A stretch of DNA of 57,980 nt from Actinomycetes bacterium (GTDB taxonomy: Bacteria > Actinomycetota > Actinomycetes > Mycobacteriales > Mycobacteriaceae): positions 1-57,980 of the forward strand of contig JAEZZR010000004.1 in the NCBI GenBank assembly GCA_023418505.1, written 5' to 3'. Numbering within the stretch: the stretch's first letter is position 1; the number at the start of each line of letters is the position of its first letter. The notes beneath the pieces were generated by a model. It had not been told where the DNA came from, did no database searches, and saw only the letters and a program-made list of their open reading frames with translations. A program made the translations under genes and the position numbers. Positions 17,017 to 25,968 of the stretch are shown piece after piece.

Positions 17017-18615
17017 TTAGATGGTTATTCCGAATACCCACAACATGATCGTCATCGAAATGCCGGTAATCACCAGCAATGCGATGATGTTTAGCCAGAT
17101 ACCAGCACGCACCATGTTGCTCATAGAGACGTAACCAGAGCCGTAAGCAATCGCGTTCGGTGGGGTGGCCACCGGCATCATAAATGCCGAGGTTGCTGCC
17201 AGAGCCACTGGAACAGCCAAAACCATCTGGTCATAGCCCAAACCAACGGCAATCGCGCCGACCAGTGGCAGGAACGTCGCTGCAGTTGCAGTGTTAGAGG
17301 TAAATTCCGTGAGCAGCAGCACCACGCCTGCGATAACGAGGACGAGAAGCATAATTGGCAAGAATCCTAGGCCAGAGAGGCTTTCACCGATCCAGTCCGA
17401 CAGACCAGAAGACGAGAACTGCGACGACAGCGCCAAGCCGCCACCGAAGAGCAGCAAAACGCCCCAAGGTAGTTCCAAAGCATTTTCCCACTTAAGCAGC
17501 TTCACACCATCAGGGCCGCCTGGGATGAGGAACAGCGAAATACCTACCGCCATTGCGATCACTGCATCGGTAAACAAGGTGTCTTCCCAGATCAACGGCA
17601 CGAAAATCCAGGACAACGCGGCTACCACGAACACCAGCAGTACGCGGATTTCACCTTTAGACATCTTGCCGAGCTTCGACAATTCATCGCGCATCAGCTG
17701 GCGGCCACCTGGGATGTGATCGATTTCCGGCTTGTACAAGATCTGTGTGAGCAAGAACCAAGCGATAGCCGTCATGATGATGGCAACCGGCAGGCCAACG
17801 AGCATCCACTGGCCAAAGCCGATGTTGACGCCTTGCTCGCTCATGTAGGTCGCTAGCATGGCGTTTGGTGGAGTACCGATGATCGTCGCTAGCGAACCAA
17901 TCGATGCCGAGTATGCAATACCGAGCATCAAGGCGATACCGAAGTTGGAGCTCGGCATTGGGTCGAATCCGGTAGAAGAGTCAGCTTTCGCGGTGTCTGC
18001 GTCTTCGGCCAGCAGTTCGGCAACGCCTTCTTTGTCTGCCTTAGCCAAGTTCTTCTCGTCGTGAAGCAACCGAACAATGAGCGCCAAAACGGACACGCCA
18101 ATCGGCAGCATCATCACCGCAGTTGCCGTATTCGAAACCCACATGGATAAGAAGCCGGTGGCGATCATAAAGCCCAACACCAACTTGCGGGGCGAGGATC
18201 CCATAGCAACCAAAACCCATAGAGCAATGCGCTTATGCAGGTTCCAACGCTGCATAGCTAAAGCCAACAGGAAGCCACCCATAAAGAGGAAGATGGTTGG
18301 CGCGGTATAGGAACCGGAAAATTCTTTAATTTCGTTGAGTTTCAACGCAGGAAACAGCACCAACGGCAATAATGCTGTCACTGAAATTGGGATAGCTTCA
18401 GACATCCACCAAGCTGCCATCAAAACTGCCGCACCAGCGGTGGCGCGAGTTTCATAAGGCAGATCCGACGGCATGATGAAGTACACCAAGACACCTAAGA
18501 CGATGCCCAATACTAAACCGGAACGTTTGCGAAATAGCTCGCGCGGGCTATCGCCCCGATCTAGCTGTCCTTCAGACAGGTCAGCTCCTCCAGCGGCTTT
18601 ACTTTTCGTTGCCAC
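17017..18615 (-). CDS. DASS/SLC13-family anion:sodium symporter
   Basis: 532 residues, about twelve membrane segments. The two DASS hallmark SNT motifs are present, in SMWVSNTATAVMMLPIG and TEFTSNTATAATFLPLV, each inside a re-entrant hairpin. The family imports dicarboxylates, citrate or sulfate with Na+; the substrate cannot be told. A charged linker of about 35 residues (DEKNLAKADKEGVAELLAED) lies mid-protein, as in the bacterial subfamily. The GTG start has an excellent AAGGAGG ribosome binding site. It is followed on the same strand by the DUF418 gene. Confidence 0.88.
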   Translation of the reverse strand: MATKSKAAGGADLSEGQLDRGDSPRELFRKRSGLVLGIVLGVLVYFIMPSDLPYETRATAGAAVLMAAWWMSEAIPISVTALLPLVLFPALKLNEIKEFSGSYTAPTIFLFMGGFLLALAMQRWNLHKRIALWVLVAMGSSPRKLVLGFMIATGFLSMWVSNTATAVMMLPIGVSVLALIVRLLHDEKNLAKADKEGVAELLAEDADTAKADSSTGFDPMPSSNFGIALMLGIAYSASIGSLATIIGTPPNAMLATYMSEQGVNIGFGQWMLVGLPVAIIMTAIAWFLLTQILYKPEIDHIPGGRQLMRDELSKLGKMSKGEIRVLLVFVVAALSWIFVPLIWEDTLFTDAVIAMAVGISLFLIPGGPDGVKLLKWENALELPWGVLLLFGGGLALSSQFSSSGLSDWIGESLSGLGFLPIMLLVLVIAGVVLLLTEFTSNTATAATFLPLVGAIAVGLGYDQMVLAVPVALAATSAFMMPVATPPNAIAYGSGYVSMSNMVRAGIWLNIIALLVITGISMTIMLWVFGITI

Positions 18616-18700
18616 CTTAAGCCTCCTTCACGTGTGTACGAATTCATCGTGAGACATGTACCACACTTAAGATTAGCGGTAGCAAATAAAGCACTAAAAA

Positions 18701-19996
18701 TTACCTATACGTAAGTTTGCGGTGCAGCGCTTCCATCGGACCTTGTTTCTGGCATTTCGCCAGGACACAGGCACAAATTGCGGTAACAAGCCAAACGACG
18801 ATACCCACCAAGGTAGCTAGGACGACGTCTGCATCCGCAAGAATGTTTAGCCCCCAAGCCGATGCTAGTGGCAGCAAAATCACCGACTGGCCGATGTAAC
18901 AACTCATGGAACGCTGCCCTACTGCCTGGAATGGCCACAGCCACCAAGGAGCACCCAAGAACTCACCTTGGCGTGCGGCCGCACCGATCTTCTTCTGGGC
19001 TGGCAGGGTAATCAGTGTGGCTAAAGCAATGGCGCCAGGGCCTGCGATAAGGCCGGTAGTCATTGTCCACGCATCGAAGAAGCCATTCGGTTGCTCGTTG
19101 ATCGTTGCCAGACCAACTGGGATGCCACCGGCTACTGCTGCGATAACTCCGGCAATCGTCATTCCGACCAGGAGCTTCAGGTGATCCGCCGCTTGGGTGA
19201 ACCAGCCGCTACGCGCAGCCACTAGCCCGAAAATCATCAACGCCATCAGGCCTGCGCCGCTGATAAACAGCACGAACAATTGGCCAAAGACACCGAATAC
19301 GCCCGAGAGCACTTGGCTGGAGAAGTAGTTCGTTGCATCAGACACAATGCCCATATCGTTGTTCGCCATAGCCGGGGATTGACTGTAATCAGATCCTTGG
19401 CTATACATCAGTTCTTCGCCCACACTGCCGAAGACAAAGTTAATCACTACCTGCAGCAAAGCAAGCCCTGCTGCAATACGGAGCAAGATTTTATCGCGCA
19501 AAGGCACCAGAAAAATCAGAACCAGGCCCAGCAACGAATAGGTGAAGATGATGTCGCCCCAAAACAGGAACAACATGTGCACAAGGCCGATCAACAACAA
19601 CCAGCCATACCGACGCACCATTAATTTGCAGCAATCCGGCCAGGTGGTACCCCGGCGATGTTCGCGTAAGGCCAATAGTCCTAACCCGAAACCGAACAAG
19701 CACGCGAACATCGGCAAGCCACGCGAGTGGACAAACAACGCATTGAACATAGTGACAGCGTTGGCTGTTGTGGTGCTGAAAGTCTCTTCGGCCCACTGCC
19801 CTAACCTGATAGCGAAACTGTCTGGAGCAGCTGCTTCAGCAGACGAATACATGCGCCATGCGGTAGTCACGTTGGCAATCGCAATGCCTAACAGCATCAA
19901 TCCTCGAGCTACATCCGGTGCAAGGATGCGCTCTTTCAAAGGCGTTTTCTGATAGTGCTTCTGGTGCTGTTTCTGGTGCTGTTTCTGATCCTGCAC
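18701..19996 (-). CDS. DUF418-family membrane protein
   Basis: 431 residues with roughly ten membrane segments. It starts with a Gln/His/Lys head repeated QKQH, encoded by a 12-bp tandem repeat (19949-19996). DUF418 features are APDVARGLMLLGIAIAN near the start, SRGLPMFACLFGFGLGLL, and the C-terminal box VGQRSMSCYIGQSVI. Function is unknown; some relatives are linked to envelope or transport roles. The GTG start follows TAAGGAAAA. It lies between the DUF4190-like gene and the DASS transporter on the same strand. Confidence 0.85.
   Translation of the reverse strand: MQDQKQHQKQHQKHYQKTPLKERILAPDVARGLMLLGIAIANVTTAWRMYSSAEAAAPDSFAIRLGQWAEETFSTTTANAVTMFNALFVHSRGLPMFACLFGFGLGLLALREHRRGTTWPDCCKLMVRRYGWLLLIGLVHMLFLFWGDIIFTYSLLGLVLIFLVPLRDKILLRIAAGLALLQVVINFVFGSVGEELMYSQGSDYSQSPAMANNDMGIVSDATNYFSSQVLSGVFGVFGQLFVLFISGAGLMALMIFGLVAARSGWFTQAADHLKLLVGMTIAGVIAAVAGGIPVGLATINEQPNGFFDAWTMTTGLIAGPGAIALATLITLPAQKKIGAAARQGEFLGAPWWLWPFQAVGQRSMSCYIGQSVILLPLASAWGLNILADADVVLATLVGIVVWLVTAICACVLAKCQKQGPMEALHRKLTYR
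19949..19996 (-). repeat. 12-bp tandem repeat at the 5' end of the DUF418 gene
   Basis: CTGGTGCTGTTT is repeated exactly at 19961-19972 and 19973-19984, with degenerate copies on both sides. It starts at the start codon. Confidence 0.75.
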
Positions 19997-20010
19997 TGAG
20001 TTAATTTTCC

Positions 20011-20454
20011 TTATTCATCCGAAGCTGGCAGACGCTCTTGTAAACATTCGATGTATTGCTCTTGGTCGTCCTGGTATTGCTGGCAATTTTCGATCAGGTC
20101 ATTAGCAAGCACCAATAGGAATACGGCAATAGCGATACCAATTGCGCTGGTCACGATGCCAATTATCGCAAGGCCTTTCGCTCCCCCAGTCCGTGGCGTG
20201 CCACCCGCGGCCTTGACAGCTCGTTTTGCTCGGGCTGACATGACGATGGCCACGATGGCGATCACAATCGCAATGACACCTAAGACAGCACCGAAGATCG
20301 CCCAAGACAGCAACATAGTGCCAATACCCAGCACCAACGAGATCAAACCTAAGGTACGTCCCGCTTTCGAGCCATCCGCACCGTACTTTTCAATCAGCTC
20401 CGGTGGCATTGCTGCACTGCTTTGTTTCTTAGGATCGCGTGACGGTTCAGCCAT
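20011..20454 (-). CDS. Small membrane protein, DUF4190-like
   Basis: 147 residues. A polar head, two long hydrophobic stretches with an internal turn (about 35-72, 92-118) joined by a basic loop (SARAKRAVKAAGG), and a short acidic tail with two Cys (ENCQQYQDDQEQYIEC). The glycine-rich TM-loop-TM pattern fits DUF4190-type proteins of unknown role. A TATGCT box (20463-20468) lies 8 nt before the ATG, suggesting a leaderless mRNA. It is followed after 14 bp by the DUF418 gene. Confidence 0.7.
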   Translation of the reverse strand: MAEPSRDPKKQSSAAMPPELIEKYGADGSKAGRTLGLISLVLGIGTMLLSWAIFGAVLGVIAIVIAIVAIVMSARAKRAVKAAGGTPRTGGAKGLAIIGIVTSAIGIAIAVFLLVLANDLIENCQQYQDDQEQYIECLQERLPASDE

Positions 20455-20520
20455 AGCTGGAAAGCATATCAGCTCAGAAAGCTAACGGGCGTTAGGGATT
20501 ACCAAAAATCCGAAGGGTAA

Positions 20521-22293
20521 CTACCAGCGACGTAGATAGGCAATCCGGTCGCGCAACTGCTCTGCAGTACACAGCGCGGTAGGCGGTCCGCCACATTGGC
20601 GCCGAGCTTCATTATGAATCTGCCCGTGTGCTTTTCCCGTACGGGCAGCTGTCATCGACACCAAAGTATTCAGTTCCTTACGCAGGCGTGGAATTTCGTC
20701 GGCAGCTAAAGTACTCGGCCGTCCCGCAGCACCGTCATGCTCACCGGCAGCGCCACCTTCAGGCGCTGGCACAATAGGTGCCTCCCCTGCCCCGGCACCA
20801 GCGCCGAGATGCGCCTGCTCCTCACCCCGCTGCGAGTCACCCCGCTGCGAAGCCAAACGCAACTGCTCTTCTTGGCGCTGTTGGAGTAACACTCGCATTT
20901 GCTCGCTATCCAGCAGACCAGGCAGGCCAAGGTATTCGGCCTCTTCCTCAGATCCGGCCATGGTGGCGGTGCCGTACGAAGAACCGTCGTAGATCAGATA
21001 ATCCAATTCCGCGTCAGCGCCCAACGACTCGTATGCCGGCAGATCATCAGGTTCGGACTGAGTACGATTAGCTTCCTGGACGAGCTCGTCGTCCCAACCC
21101 TCATTCGGTCGATGGGGTTTGCCCAGCACATGGTTGCGCTGTACTTCCATCTGGGACGCCAGATCCAGCAACACTGGAATGCTCGGCAAAAATACCGAAG
21201 CAGTTTCTCCCGGGCGGCGCGAACGCACAAAACGCCCAATCGCCTGTGCGAAAAACAGCGGCGTCGAGGAGCTTGTGGCATAGACTCCCACCGCGAGGCG
21301 CGGCACATCCACACCTTCGGAGACCATGCGCACGGCTACCATCCACTCGTCGTTGGATTCGGAGAAGGTTTTGATTCGCTCAGACGATCCTTCTTCGTCG
21401 GAAAGCACCAAAGACACCGGCGTGGCAGAAAGCTGCTCGAGCATCACCTTGTACGCGCGCGCACTCGCCGCATCGGAAGCAATCACCAACCCGCCAGCAT
21501 CGGGGATCACCCGTCGCATCTGCTGCAACCGGCGGTGTGCGGCGTTAAGCACGCTAGGCATCCACTCGCCTTTGGGATCCAGTGCCGTACGCCAGGCGCG
21601 CGACATCTCTTCGGGACTCATGATGGTGCCCAGGCGCGCAGCGAATTCCTCTCCGGCGCTATCTCGCCACCGTGCTTCGCCAGAGTAGGCAAGGAACACG
21701 ACGGGGCGTACGACGCCGTCTTTGAGTGCGTCTGAATAGCCGTACACGTGGTCGGCTACTGATTTGAGGTGGCCTTCTCCGTCGTCGGCGTATCGGACGA
21801 ATGGAATCGCGGCGTCGTCGGAACGAAAAGGTGTACCGGTCAGACACAGGCGCCGCGTGACTTCCCCATAAGCATCGGCAATGCCGTCGCCCCAGCTTTT
21901 CGCATCGCCTCCGTGGTGTACCTCGTCGAGGATCACCAGCGTGCGTTTCGCCATCGCCACCGAATAGTGCTTCGTAGGATGCACAGCAACCTGCGCATAC
22001 GTGACCACAATGCCGTGGTACATCGGGTTCACCACCCCACGCGAATTCGTGAAAGCGGGATCGAGCGAAATGCCTACGCGCTTAGCTGCGTTCGACCACT
22101 GCACTTTCAGGTGCTCGGTGGGCACCACCACGATGACGCGATCGACGATGCGCCTACTTAATAACTCGGAGGCAATACGCAGAGCGAACGTCGTCTTGCC
22201 TGCACCTGGGGTTGCGACGGCAAGAAAGTCCTGCGGGTTGGTCTCCAGGTACTTTTGTAACGCTTCCTGCTGCCATTTACGCAGGTGACTCAT
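20521..22293 (-). CDS. DEAD/DEAH-box helicase (SF2, type III restriction-like fold)
   Basis: 590 residues. Q/I motif VATPGAGKTTFA (Walker A), VVVPTEHLKVQW, DEVHHGGDA (motif II as DEVH), LTGTPFRSD (motif III), and in the second RecA fold MVSEGVDVPRLAV and QAIGRFVRSRRPGE (motifs V and VI). A Gln/Glu/Arg-rich region and a Gly/Ala/Pro linker (about 490-540) separate a small C-terminal helical part. Conserved in corynebacteria; an SF2 DNA or RNA translocase with unknown substrate. There is no restriction or modification partner next to it. A TATGAT box (22303-22308) lies 9 nt before the ATG. Confidence 0.87.
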   Translation of the reverse strand: MSHLRKWQQEALQKYLETNPQDFLAVATPGAGKTTFALRIASELLSRRIVDRVIVVVPTEHLKVQWSNAAKRVGISLDPAFTNSRGVVNPMYHGIVVTYAQVAVHPTKHYSVAMAKRTLVILDEVHHGGDAKSWGDGIADAYGEVTRRLCLTGTPFRSDDAAIPFVRYADDGEGHLKSVADHVYGYSDALKDGVVRPVVFLAYSGEARWRDSAGEEFAARLGTIMSPEEMSRAWRTALDPKGEWMPSVLNAAHRRLQQMRRVIPDAGGLVIASDAASARAYKVMLEQLSATPVSLVLSDEEGSSERIKTFSESNDEWMVAVRMVSEGVDVPRLAVGVYATSSSTPLFFAQAIGRFVRSRRPGETASVFLPSIPVLLDLASQMEVQRNHVLGKPHRPNEGWDDELVQEANRTQSEPDDLPAYESLGADAELDYLIYDGSSYGTATMAGSEEEAEYLGLPGLLDSEQMRVLLQQRQEEQLRLASQRGDSQRGEEQAHLGAGAGAGEAPIVPAPEGGAAGEHDGAAGRPSTLAADEIPRLRKELNTLVSMTAARTGKAHGQIHNEARRQCGGPPTALCTAEQLRDRIAYLRRW

Positions 22294-22367
22294 AGTGGCT
22301 GAATCATAGTTGTTCGATCACGGCGTTGGAAAGTTCGGTGGCGGGCTTCGGTGGGTGTTTGAGACGC

Positions 22368-22631
22368 TTACTTGCGGCGCAGCGTTTTATAGATGCGTTC
22401 GCAATCGGGGCACACCGGCGAGCCTGGCTTTGCGGATTTGCGCACTGGGAACGTCTCGCCACACAGCGCCACTACGTGGGTGCCAGAAACGGCAGAATCG
22501 ACGATCTTGTCTTTCTTCACATAGTGGAAGAACTTTGGGGTGTCGTCGTCGTTTTGCGTACGACGATCGTCGTCAGTGCGTTGATCGGTTTTCGTGGTTT
22601 CCTGGGGTTTCGTCTTTAGTGGCGTAGTCAC
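22368..22631 (-). CDS. DUF3039 family protein
   Basis: 87 residues, conserved in actinobacteria, function unknown. A disordered polar head (about 1-30) is followed by FFHYVKKDKIVDSAVSGTHVVALCGE and a C-terminal VCPDCERIYKTL. The His and Cys residues (HY, LCG, CPDC) fit a small zinc site. The GTG start has a TACTAT box (22640-22645) 8 nt upstream, so leaderless. It is divergent from the DUF3099 gene. Confidence 0.85.
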   Translation of the reverse strand: MTTPLKTKPQETTKTDQRTDDDRRTQNDDDTPKFFHYVKKDKIVDSAVSGTHVVALCGETFPVRKSAKPGSPVCPDCERIYKTLRRK

Positions 22632-22734
22632 AGTTGTCGATAGTAGCGCCTATGCTGTGCCTGGCGAATAACCAAATGAATAACCTTTGGACTAATTGCG
22701 TCCTGGAACCAGCTAGGGGCGTATGGTCGTTTTC

Positions 22735-23184
22735 ATGGTGAGCTGGAAGAAATCTCGTGGTCGTTCGGGCTCGCCGACCGTTGCTTTGATTACGGATGCG
22801 CACGCTTCCCGTCATGACAATTACGAGTACCGCAAACGCACGTATTCGTTATTGCAGTGGTCGCGCATCCCGTTACTTTTGGCCTGCGGTGCCACAATTA
22901 TGTGGAGTGATTGGTATTGGCTGGCGACGATTTTGCTAGTGGTTTCGGTGCCTATGCCTTGGATCGCGGTAGTGATTGCTAATGGCCATGGTGAAAAGGC
23001 TGATAAGCGCGCGCCTCGGGTGTATAAACCGGCACTGGTGCGCCAGCAGAATTATCAGTGGGCGCAAGAGCGTCTAGAGCTTGCCCGACAGCAAGAAGCT
23101 GAGGCGGAACAGCGGCAGTTGGAGTCTAGGGCTGCCGAAGGAGTCGATTTGGATTCCGAGGACTACACCTGGGAAGAAAAGTAA
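22735..23184 (+). CDS. DUF3099 membrane protein
   Basis: 149 residues from the ATG at 22735. The alternative ATG at 22723 is less likely because a TATGGT -10 box (22722-22727) overlaps it and ends 7 nt before 22735. Family motif ALITDAHASRHDNYEYRKRTY, then two membrane segments (about 45-61 and 63-83), then a Gln/Glu-rich, probably coiled-coil cytoplasmic tail. Function unknown. Confidence 0.83.
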   Translation: MVSWKKSRGRSGSPTVALITDAHASRHDNYEYRKRTYSLLQWSRIPLLLACGATIMWSDWYWLATILLVVSVPMPWIAVVIANGHGEKADKRAPRVYKPALVRQQNYQWAQERLELARQQEAEAEQRQLESRAAEGVDLDSEDYTWEEK

Positions 23185-23249
23185 TCGGAGCCATCGAGCC
23201 GAGGCAGCGAGTCGCGCCAGCGAGCCGGACCGGCAACCCGAGCCGACAT

Positions 23250-23687
23250 TTAGTTGTTCGGAAGCCGGCACGCTGCAGTACCGCCAGGCAGACGATGCCG
23301 ATATTTAGCCACAACCTGGTAAACCAACTGAGCGATATGTCGCAGCACCGGCAATGCAAGTAGGTAGCCGGCAACGCGGATTGGAAACTTGGGCGAGCGC
23401 TGAAACACCCGAGCAAAAGCAGCTACGCCACCGGATTTCTTCTCCCCCTCAATCAGCCAGACCTGCTGCTGTACGTCAGCCGGACTGAGTTTGAATGGGC
23501 TGTAATCGACGGCTTGAAATGGAACTGACTGAAAATCAGCCTGCCTATGCAGCCAATTCACGCTGTTTGAGCAAACCCCACAATCACCATCGAAGATCAG
23601 TGTTGGGATATCCGCCCCTGAATGCCTAGTACTGCCGTTGTCTGCACCATTGTTTAGTTCTGCACCACTGCTCTTATCGCTAGACAT
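23250..23687 (-). CDS. DCC-type thiol-disulfide oxidoreductase (DUF393)
   Basis: 145 residues from the ATG at 23687, which follows GGGAGAACGAAACG. The frame runs on upstream to 23744, but those residues look non-native. The family signature FDGDCGVCSNSVNWL gives the conserved Asp and a CxxC pair at about residues 33-41. The C-terminal half (VAGYLLALPVLRHIAQLVYQVVAKYRHRL) is typical of the family. Predicted redox-active; partner unknown. About 25 polar N-terminal residues precede the domain. Confidence 0.85.
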   Translation of the reverse strand: MSSDKSSGAELNNGADNGSTRHSGADIPTLIFDGDCGVCSNSVNWLHRQADFQSVPFQAVDYSPFKLSPADVQQQVWLIEGEKKSGGVAAFARVFQRSPKFPIRVAGYLLALPVLRHIAQLVYQVVAKYRHRLPGGTAACRLPNN

Positions 23688-23781
23688 CGTTTCGTTCTCC
23701 CAATCTCGACCCGCTGTGTGGCACCAGCCTAGACAAAACCACATTGCTACCCACAGCTACACCTGGGAGGATTATTAACTC

Positions 23782-25413
23782 GTGACGTACTTCGTACCCT
23801 CAGACGATGATTTAGCAGCACTAGCAGCTTTCGCACCCGAGCTTGGCAATGCACTGCGCGATGTCGGTTTCTCTACCGACGGGCTCCATCAGGTGCTAGG
23901 CAAAGCCGGCATGGCTGCCCTGGATCGCGGTGAACCAGCCGCGGTAGCCGCTGCGATCAAGCAATTTCACCAACGCCAGGCTAAAGACTCCTACCAGGCG
24001 GCAACGAACACACCCGGCGCGCACCAACAACTTCCGCTGGCACTAGAAGGTTTGCTACTCCGCACACCCATTGATTGGCACGAAGTCTTCCCTGATGCCC
24101 TGGTGGCACAGCTGGAAAGTGCGCACATTATTCATGAGGGTGCGATCACGGTCGATATTCGCCCGATTCAACTCTCCACTGATACTCCGGAAGTCAACCA
24201 CGACTTCTTAATCTTCTCTGATTTCGATAGCTCGATGGATCAACGCATTCCAGGGTTGAATCACGTATTAGGGGTGGGACGTGCCTCTCGCTCGCTGTTG
24301 GACATCACACCGAAAGATCCCGTCGAAAGCATTTTTGATTTAGGCGGTGGCTGTGGCGTGCAGGCGCTTGGCCAGACCGCATCAAAGCACATCACGTTGT
24401 CGGATATCCACCCGCGTGCGATTGTGTTTTCTCGCATCACGATGTTGGCTAATGGGCTGGGTAAGAAGCTAGACGACGGACATATCGAGCTGCTCACCGG
24501 TTCTTGGTTCGAACCCGTAGTAGGCCGGAAGTTTGATCGGATTGTTGGCAATCCGCCATTCGTCGTAAGCGATGGAGATGTGGATCTGGTCTACCGCGAT
24601 TCCACTTTTGATCTCGATGGTGCAACTGCCCATATCTTGGCGAACGTCAAAGACTATTTAGCTAACGACGGCACCGCACACTTCCTTGGTGCGTGGGTGC
24701 ACGTGCAGGGGCAATCGTGGCAAAGCCGCATAGCTTCGTGGCTGCCTAGTGAAGGCGTGGAAGCGTGGATTGTGCAGCGTGATGTTGCCGATCCGGCGCA
24801 ATATGTTGGGACGTGGCTGCGCGATGAATCGTTGGATCCGCGTAGTGCGGAGGGACAGGAAAAAGCCACCCGCTGGCTGGAGCATTTTGCGCGCGCCGGT
24901 GTGGACGGAATTGGGTTTGGCTACATCACGATCCAGAAGATCGACGGGCCGTCCAGCGTGGTTTGTGAGGAAATGCCTCAACCGCTCTATGGGCCGTTCC
25001 ATTTGGAAGCCAGTGAATATTTAGAGCGCATGGCTTGGTTGCGCGATAAGGATGCGTCGGCGATTCTCAACGAATCCTTTAGTGTGCGTGATTCTGCGGT
25101 GGTGGATCGTGTCTCGCCAGCGCATATTGGATTTTCCAGCAGCGCTGCCGATTGGACACCGACCACCACGATTAGCCGGGTTGATGGGCCTGCTTGGTCT
25201 CATGAAATCGACGAGACAGTCGCCACTATCTTGAACGCGCTACTTCCCGATGCGAATCTAGCCACCACCATCAACGTGATGGATATGCTTGGCGCATTCG
25301 ACGACGCCGACGTAGAAGAGATCAAAGCAAACCTCGTACCGATCATCGTTGATCTCATGCGGCATGGCATTGTGTTGCCATCGGCGTGCCTGAGTGGCCC
25401 CGGAAAGGACTGA
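23782..25413 (+). CDS. Class I SAM-dependent methyltransferase (small-domain, NPPF type)
   Basis: 543 residues. The N-terminal 160 residues match the DUF7059-type domain seen in actinobacterial proteins of this kind. The catalytic domain has the SAM motif FDLGGGCGVQALG (about 176-188) and RIVGNPPFVVSD, the NPPF signature of N-methyltransferases acting on nucleic-acid bases or glutamine. A C-terminal domain of about 200 residues has no motif I recognise. The target (rRNA, DNA or protein) is unknown. The GTG start has GGGAGGA 12 nt upstream. The stop lies 3 bp before dtd, so they share an mRNA. Confidence 0.82.
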   Translation: MTYFVPSDDDLAALAAFAPELGNALRDVGFSTDGLHQVLGKAGMAALDRGEPAAVAAAIKQFHQRQAKDSYQAATNTPGAHQQLPLALEGLLLRTPIDWHEVFPDALVAQLESAHIIHEGAITVDIRPIQLSTDTPEVNHDFLIFSDFDSSMDQRIPGLNHVLGVGRASRSLLDITPKDPVESIFDLGGGCGVQALGQTASKHITLSDIHPRAIVFSRITMLANGLGKKLDDGHIELLTGSWFEPVVGRKFDRIVGNPPFVVSDGDVDLVYRDSTFDLDGATAHILANVKDYLANDGTAHFLGAWVHVQGQSWQSRIASWLPSEGVEAWIVQRDVADPAQYVGTWLRDESLDPRSAEGQEKATRWLEHFARAGVDGIGFGYITIQKIDGPSSVVCEEMPQPLYGPFHLEASEYLERMAWLRDKDASAILNESFSVRDSAVVDRVSPAHIGFSSSAADWTPTTTISRVDGPAWSHEIDETVATILNALLPDANLATTINVMDMLGAFDDADVEEIKANLVPIIVDLMRHGIVLPSACLSGPGKD

Positions 25414-25416
25414 ACG

Positions 25417-25878
25417 ATGAAGGCAGTAATTTCTCGCGTCACTCACGCTCGGGTCGTTGTAGATGAGACGGTAGTCGGGGAAGTGCACGCCACGGATGCC
25501 ACCGGCAACGGCACAGGCGCCTTGCTTGCTTTGGTGGGCATCGGTGTCGACGACTCCCCCGACGCTTGGGAAACCATGGTGCGTAAAATTGCAGAGTTAC
25601 GGATTCTAGTAGCTGACGACGGATCGGAGGTCTCGGCGGAAACGCTTGGTGCGCCGATACTCGTTGTTAGCCAATTCACGTTAATGGGAGCTACGAAAAA
25701 GGGGCGTCGCCCGTCGTGGTCGGCCGCCGCTAAAGGCGATGTGGCGGATCAAGCGATTCAGAAGATTGTGGCTGGATTGCGTGAACGGGGCTTGCATGTC
25801 GAAACCGGAAAATTTGGCGCATATATGCAGGTGGAATCTACTAACGATGGGCCATTTACTGTCCTCGTTGAATGTTAA
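25417..25878 (+). CDS. dtd: D-aminoacyl-tRNA deacylase
   Basis: 153 residues. Removes D-amino acids (and glycine) wrongly attached to tRNA. Active-site motifs are VVSQFTLMG (SQxT) and the Gly-cisPro-type TNDGPFT near the C-terminus; ATKKGRRPSWSAAA is the conserved middle. Full length. Downstream of the methyltransferase by 3 bp. Confidence 0.95.
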   Translation: MKAVISRVTHARVVVDETVVGEVHATDATGNGTGALLALVGIGVDDSPDAWETMVRKIAELRILVADDGSEVSAETLGAPILVVSQFTLMGATKKGRRPSWSAAAKGDVADQAIQKIVAGLRERGLHVETGKFGAYMQVESTNDGPFTVLVEC

Positions 25879-25899
25879 TGTTTATTTACCAACACACTC

Positions 25900-25926
25900 G
25901 GGAACAAAACCTAGCGGACGTTCGTT
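25900..25926 (+). promoter_or_regulatory. ECF (SigH)-type promoter upstream of sigB
   Basis: GGGAACA (25900-25906) and CGTT (25923-25926) are separated by 16 nt, matching the GGAAYA-N16-20-GTT pattern of actinobacterial SigH promoters. In C. glutamicum sigB is transcribed by SigH, which supports the reading. Not tested here. Confidence 0.55.
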
Positions 25927-25968
25927 GGCAAGGTAGAAGTCGTTTCGTTCCGACAGGAGGCTCATTCA

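Noticed and set aside
20899..21735. Open frame of 278 codons on the plus strand
   Set aside because: Antisense to the helicase gene, which has complete SF2 motifs; the product has no family features.
20521..22293. Restriction or phage-defence helicase
   Set aside because: The SF2 core resembles type I and III restriction subunits, but there is no methylase, specificity or nuclease partner, and the neighbours are conserved core genes.
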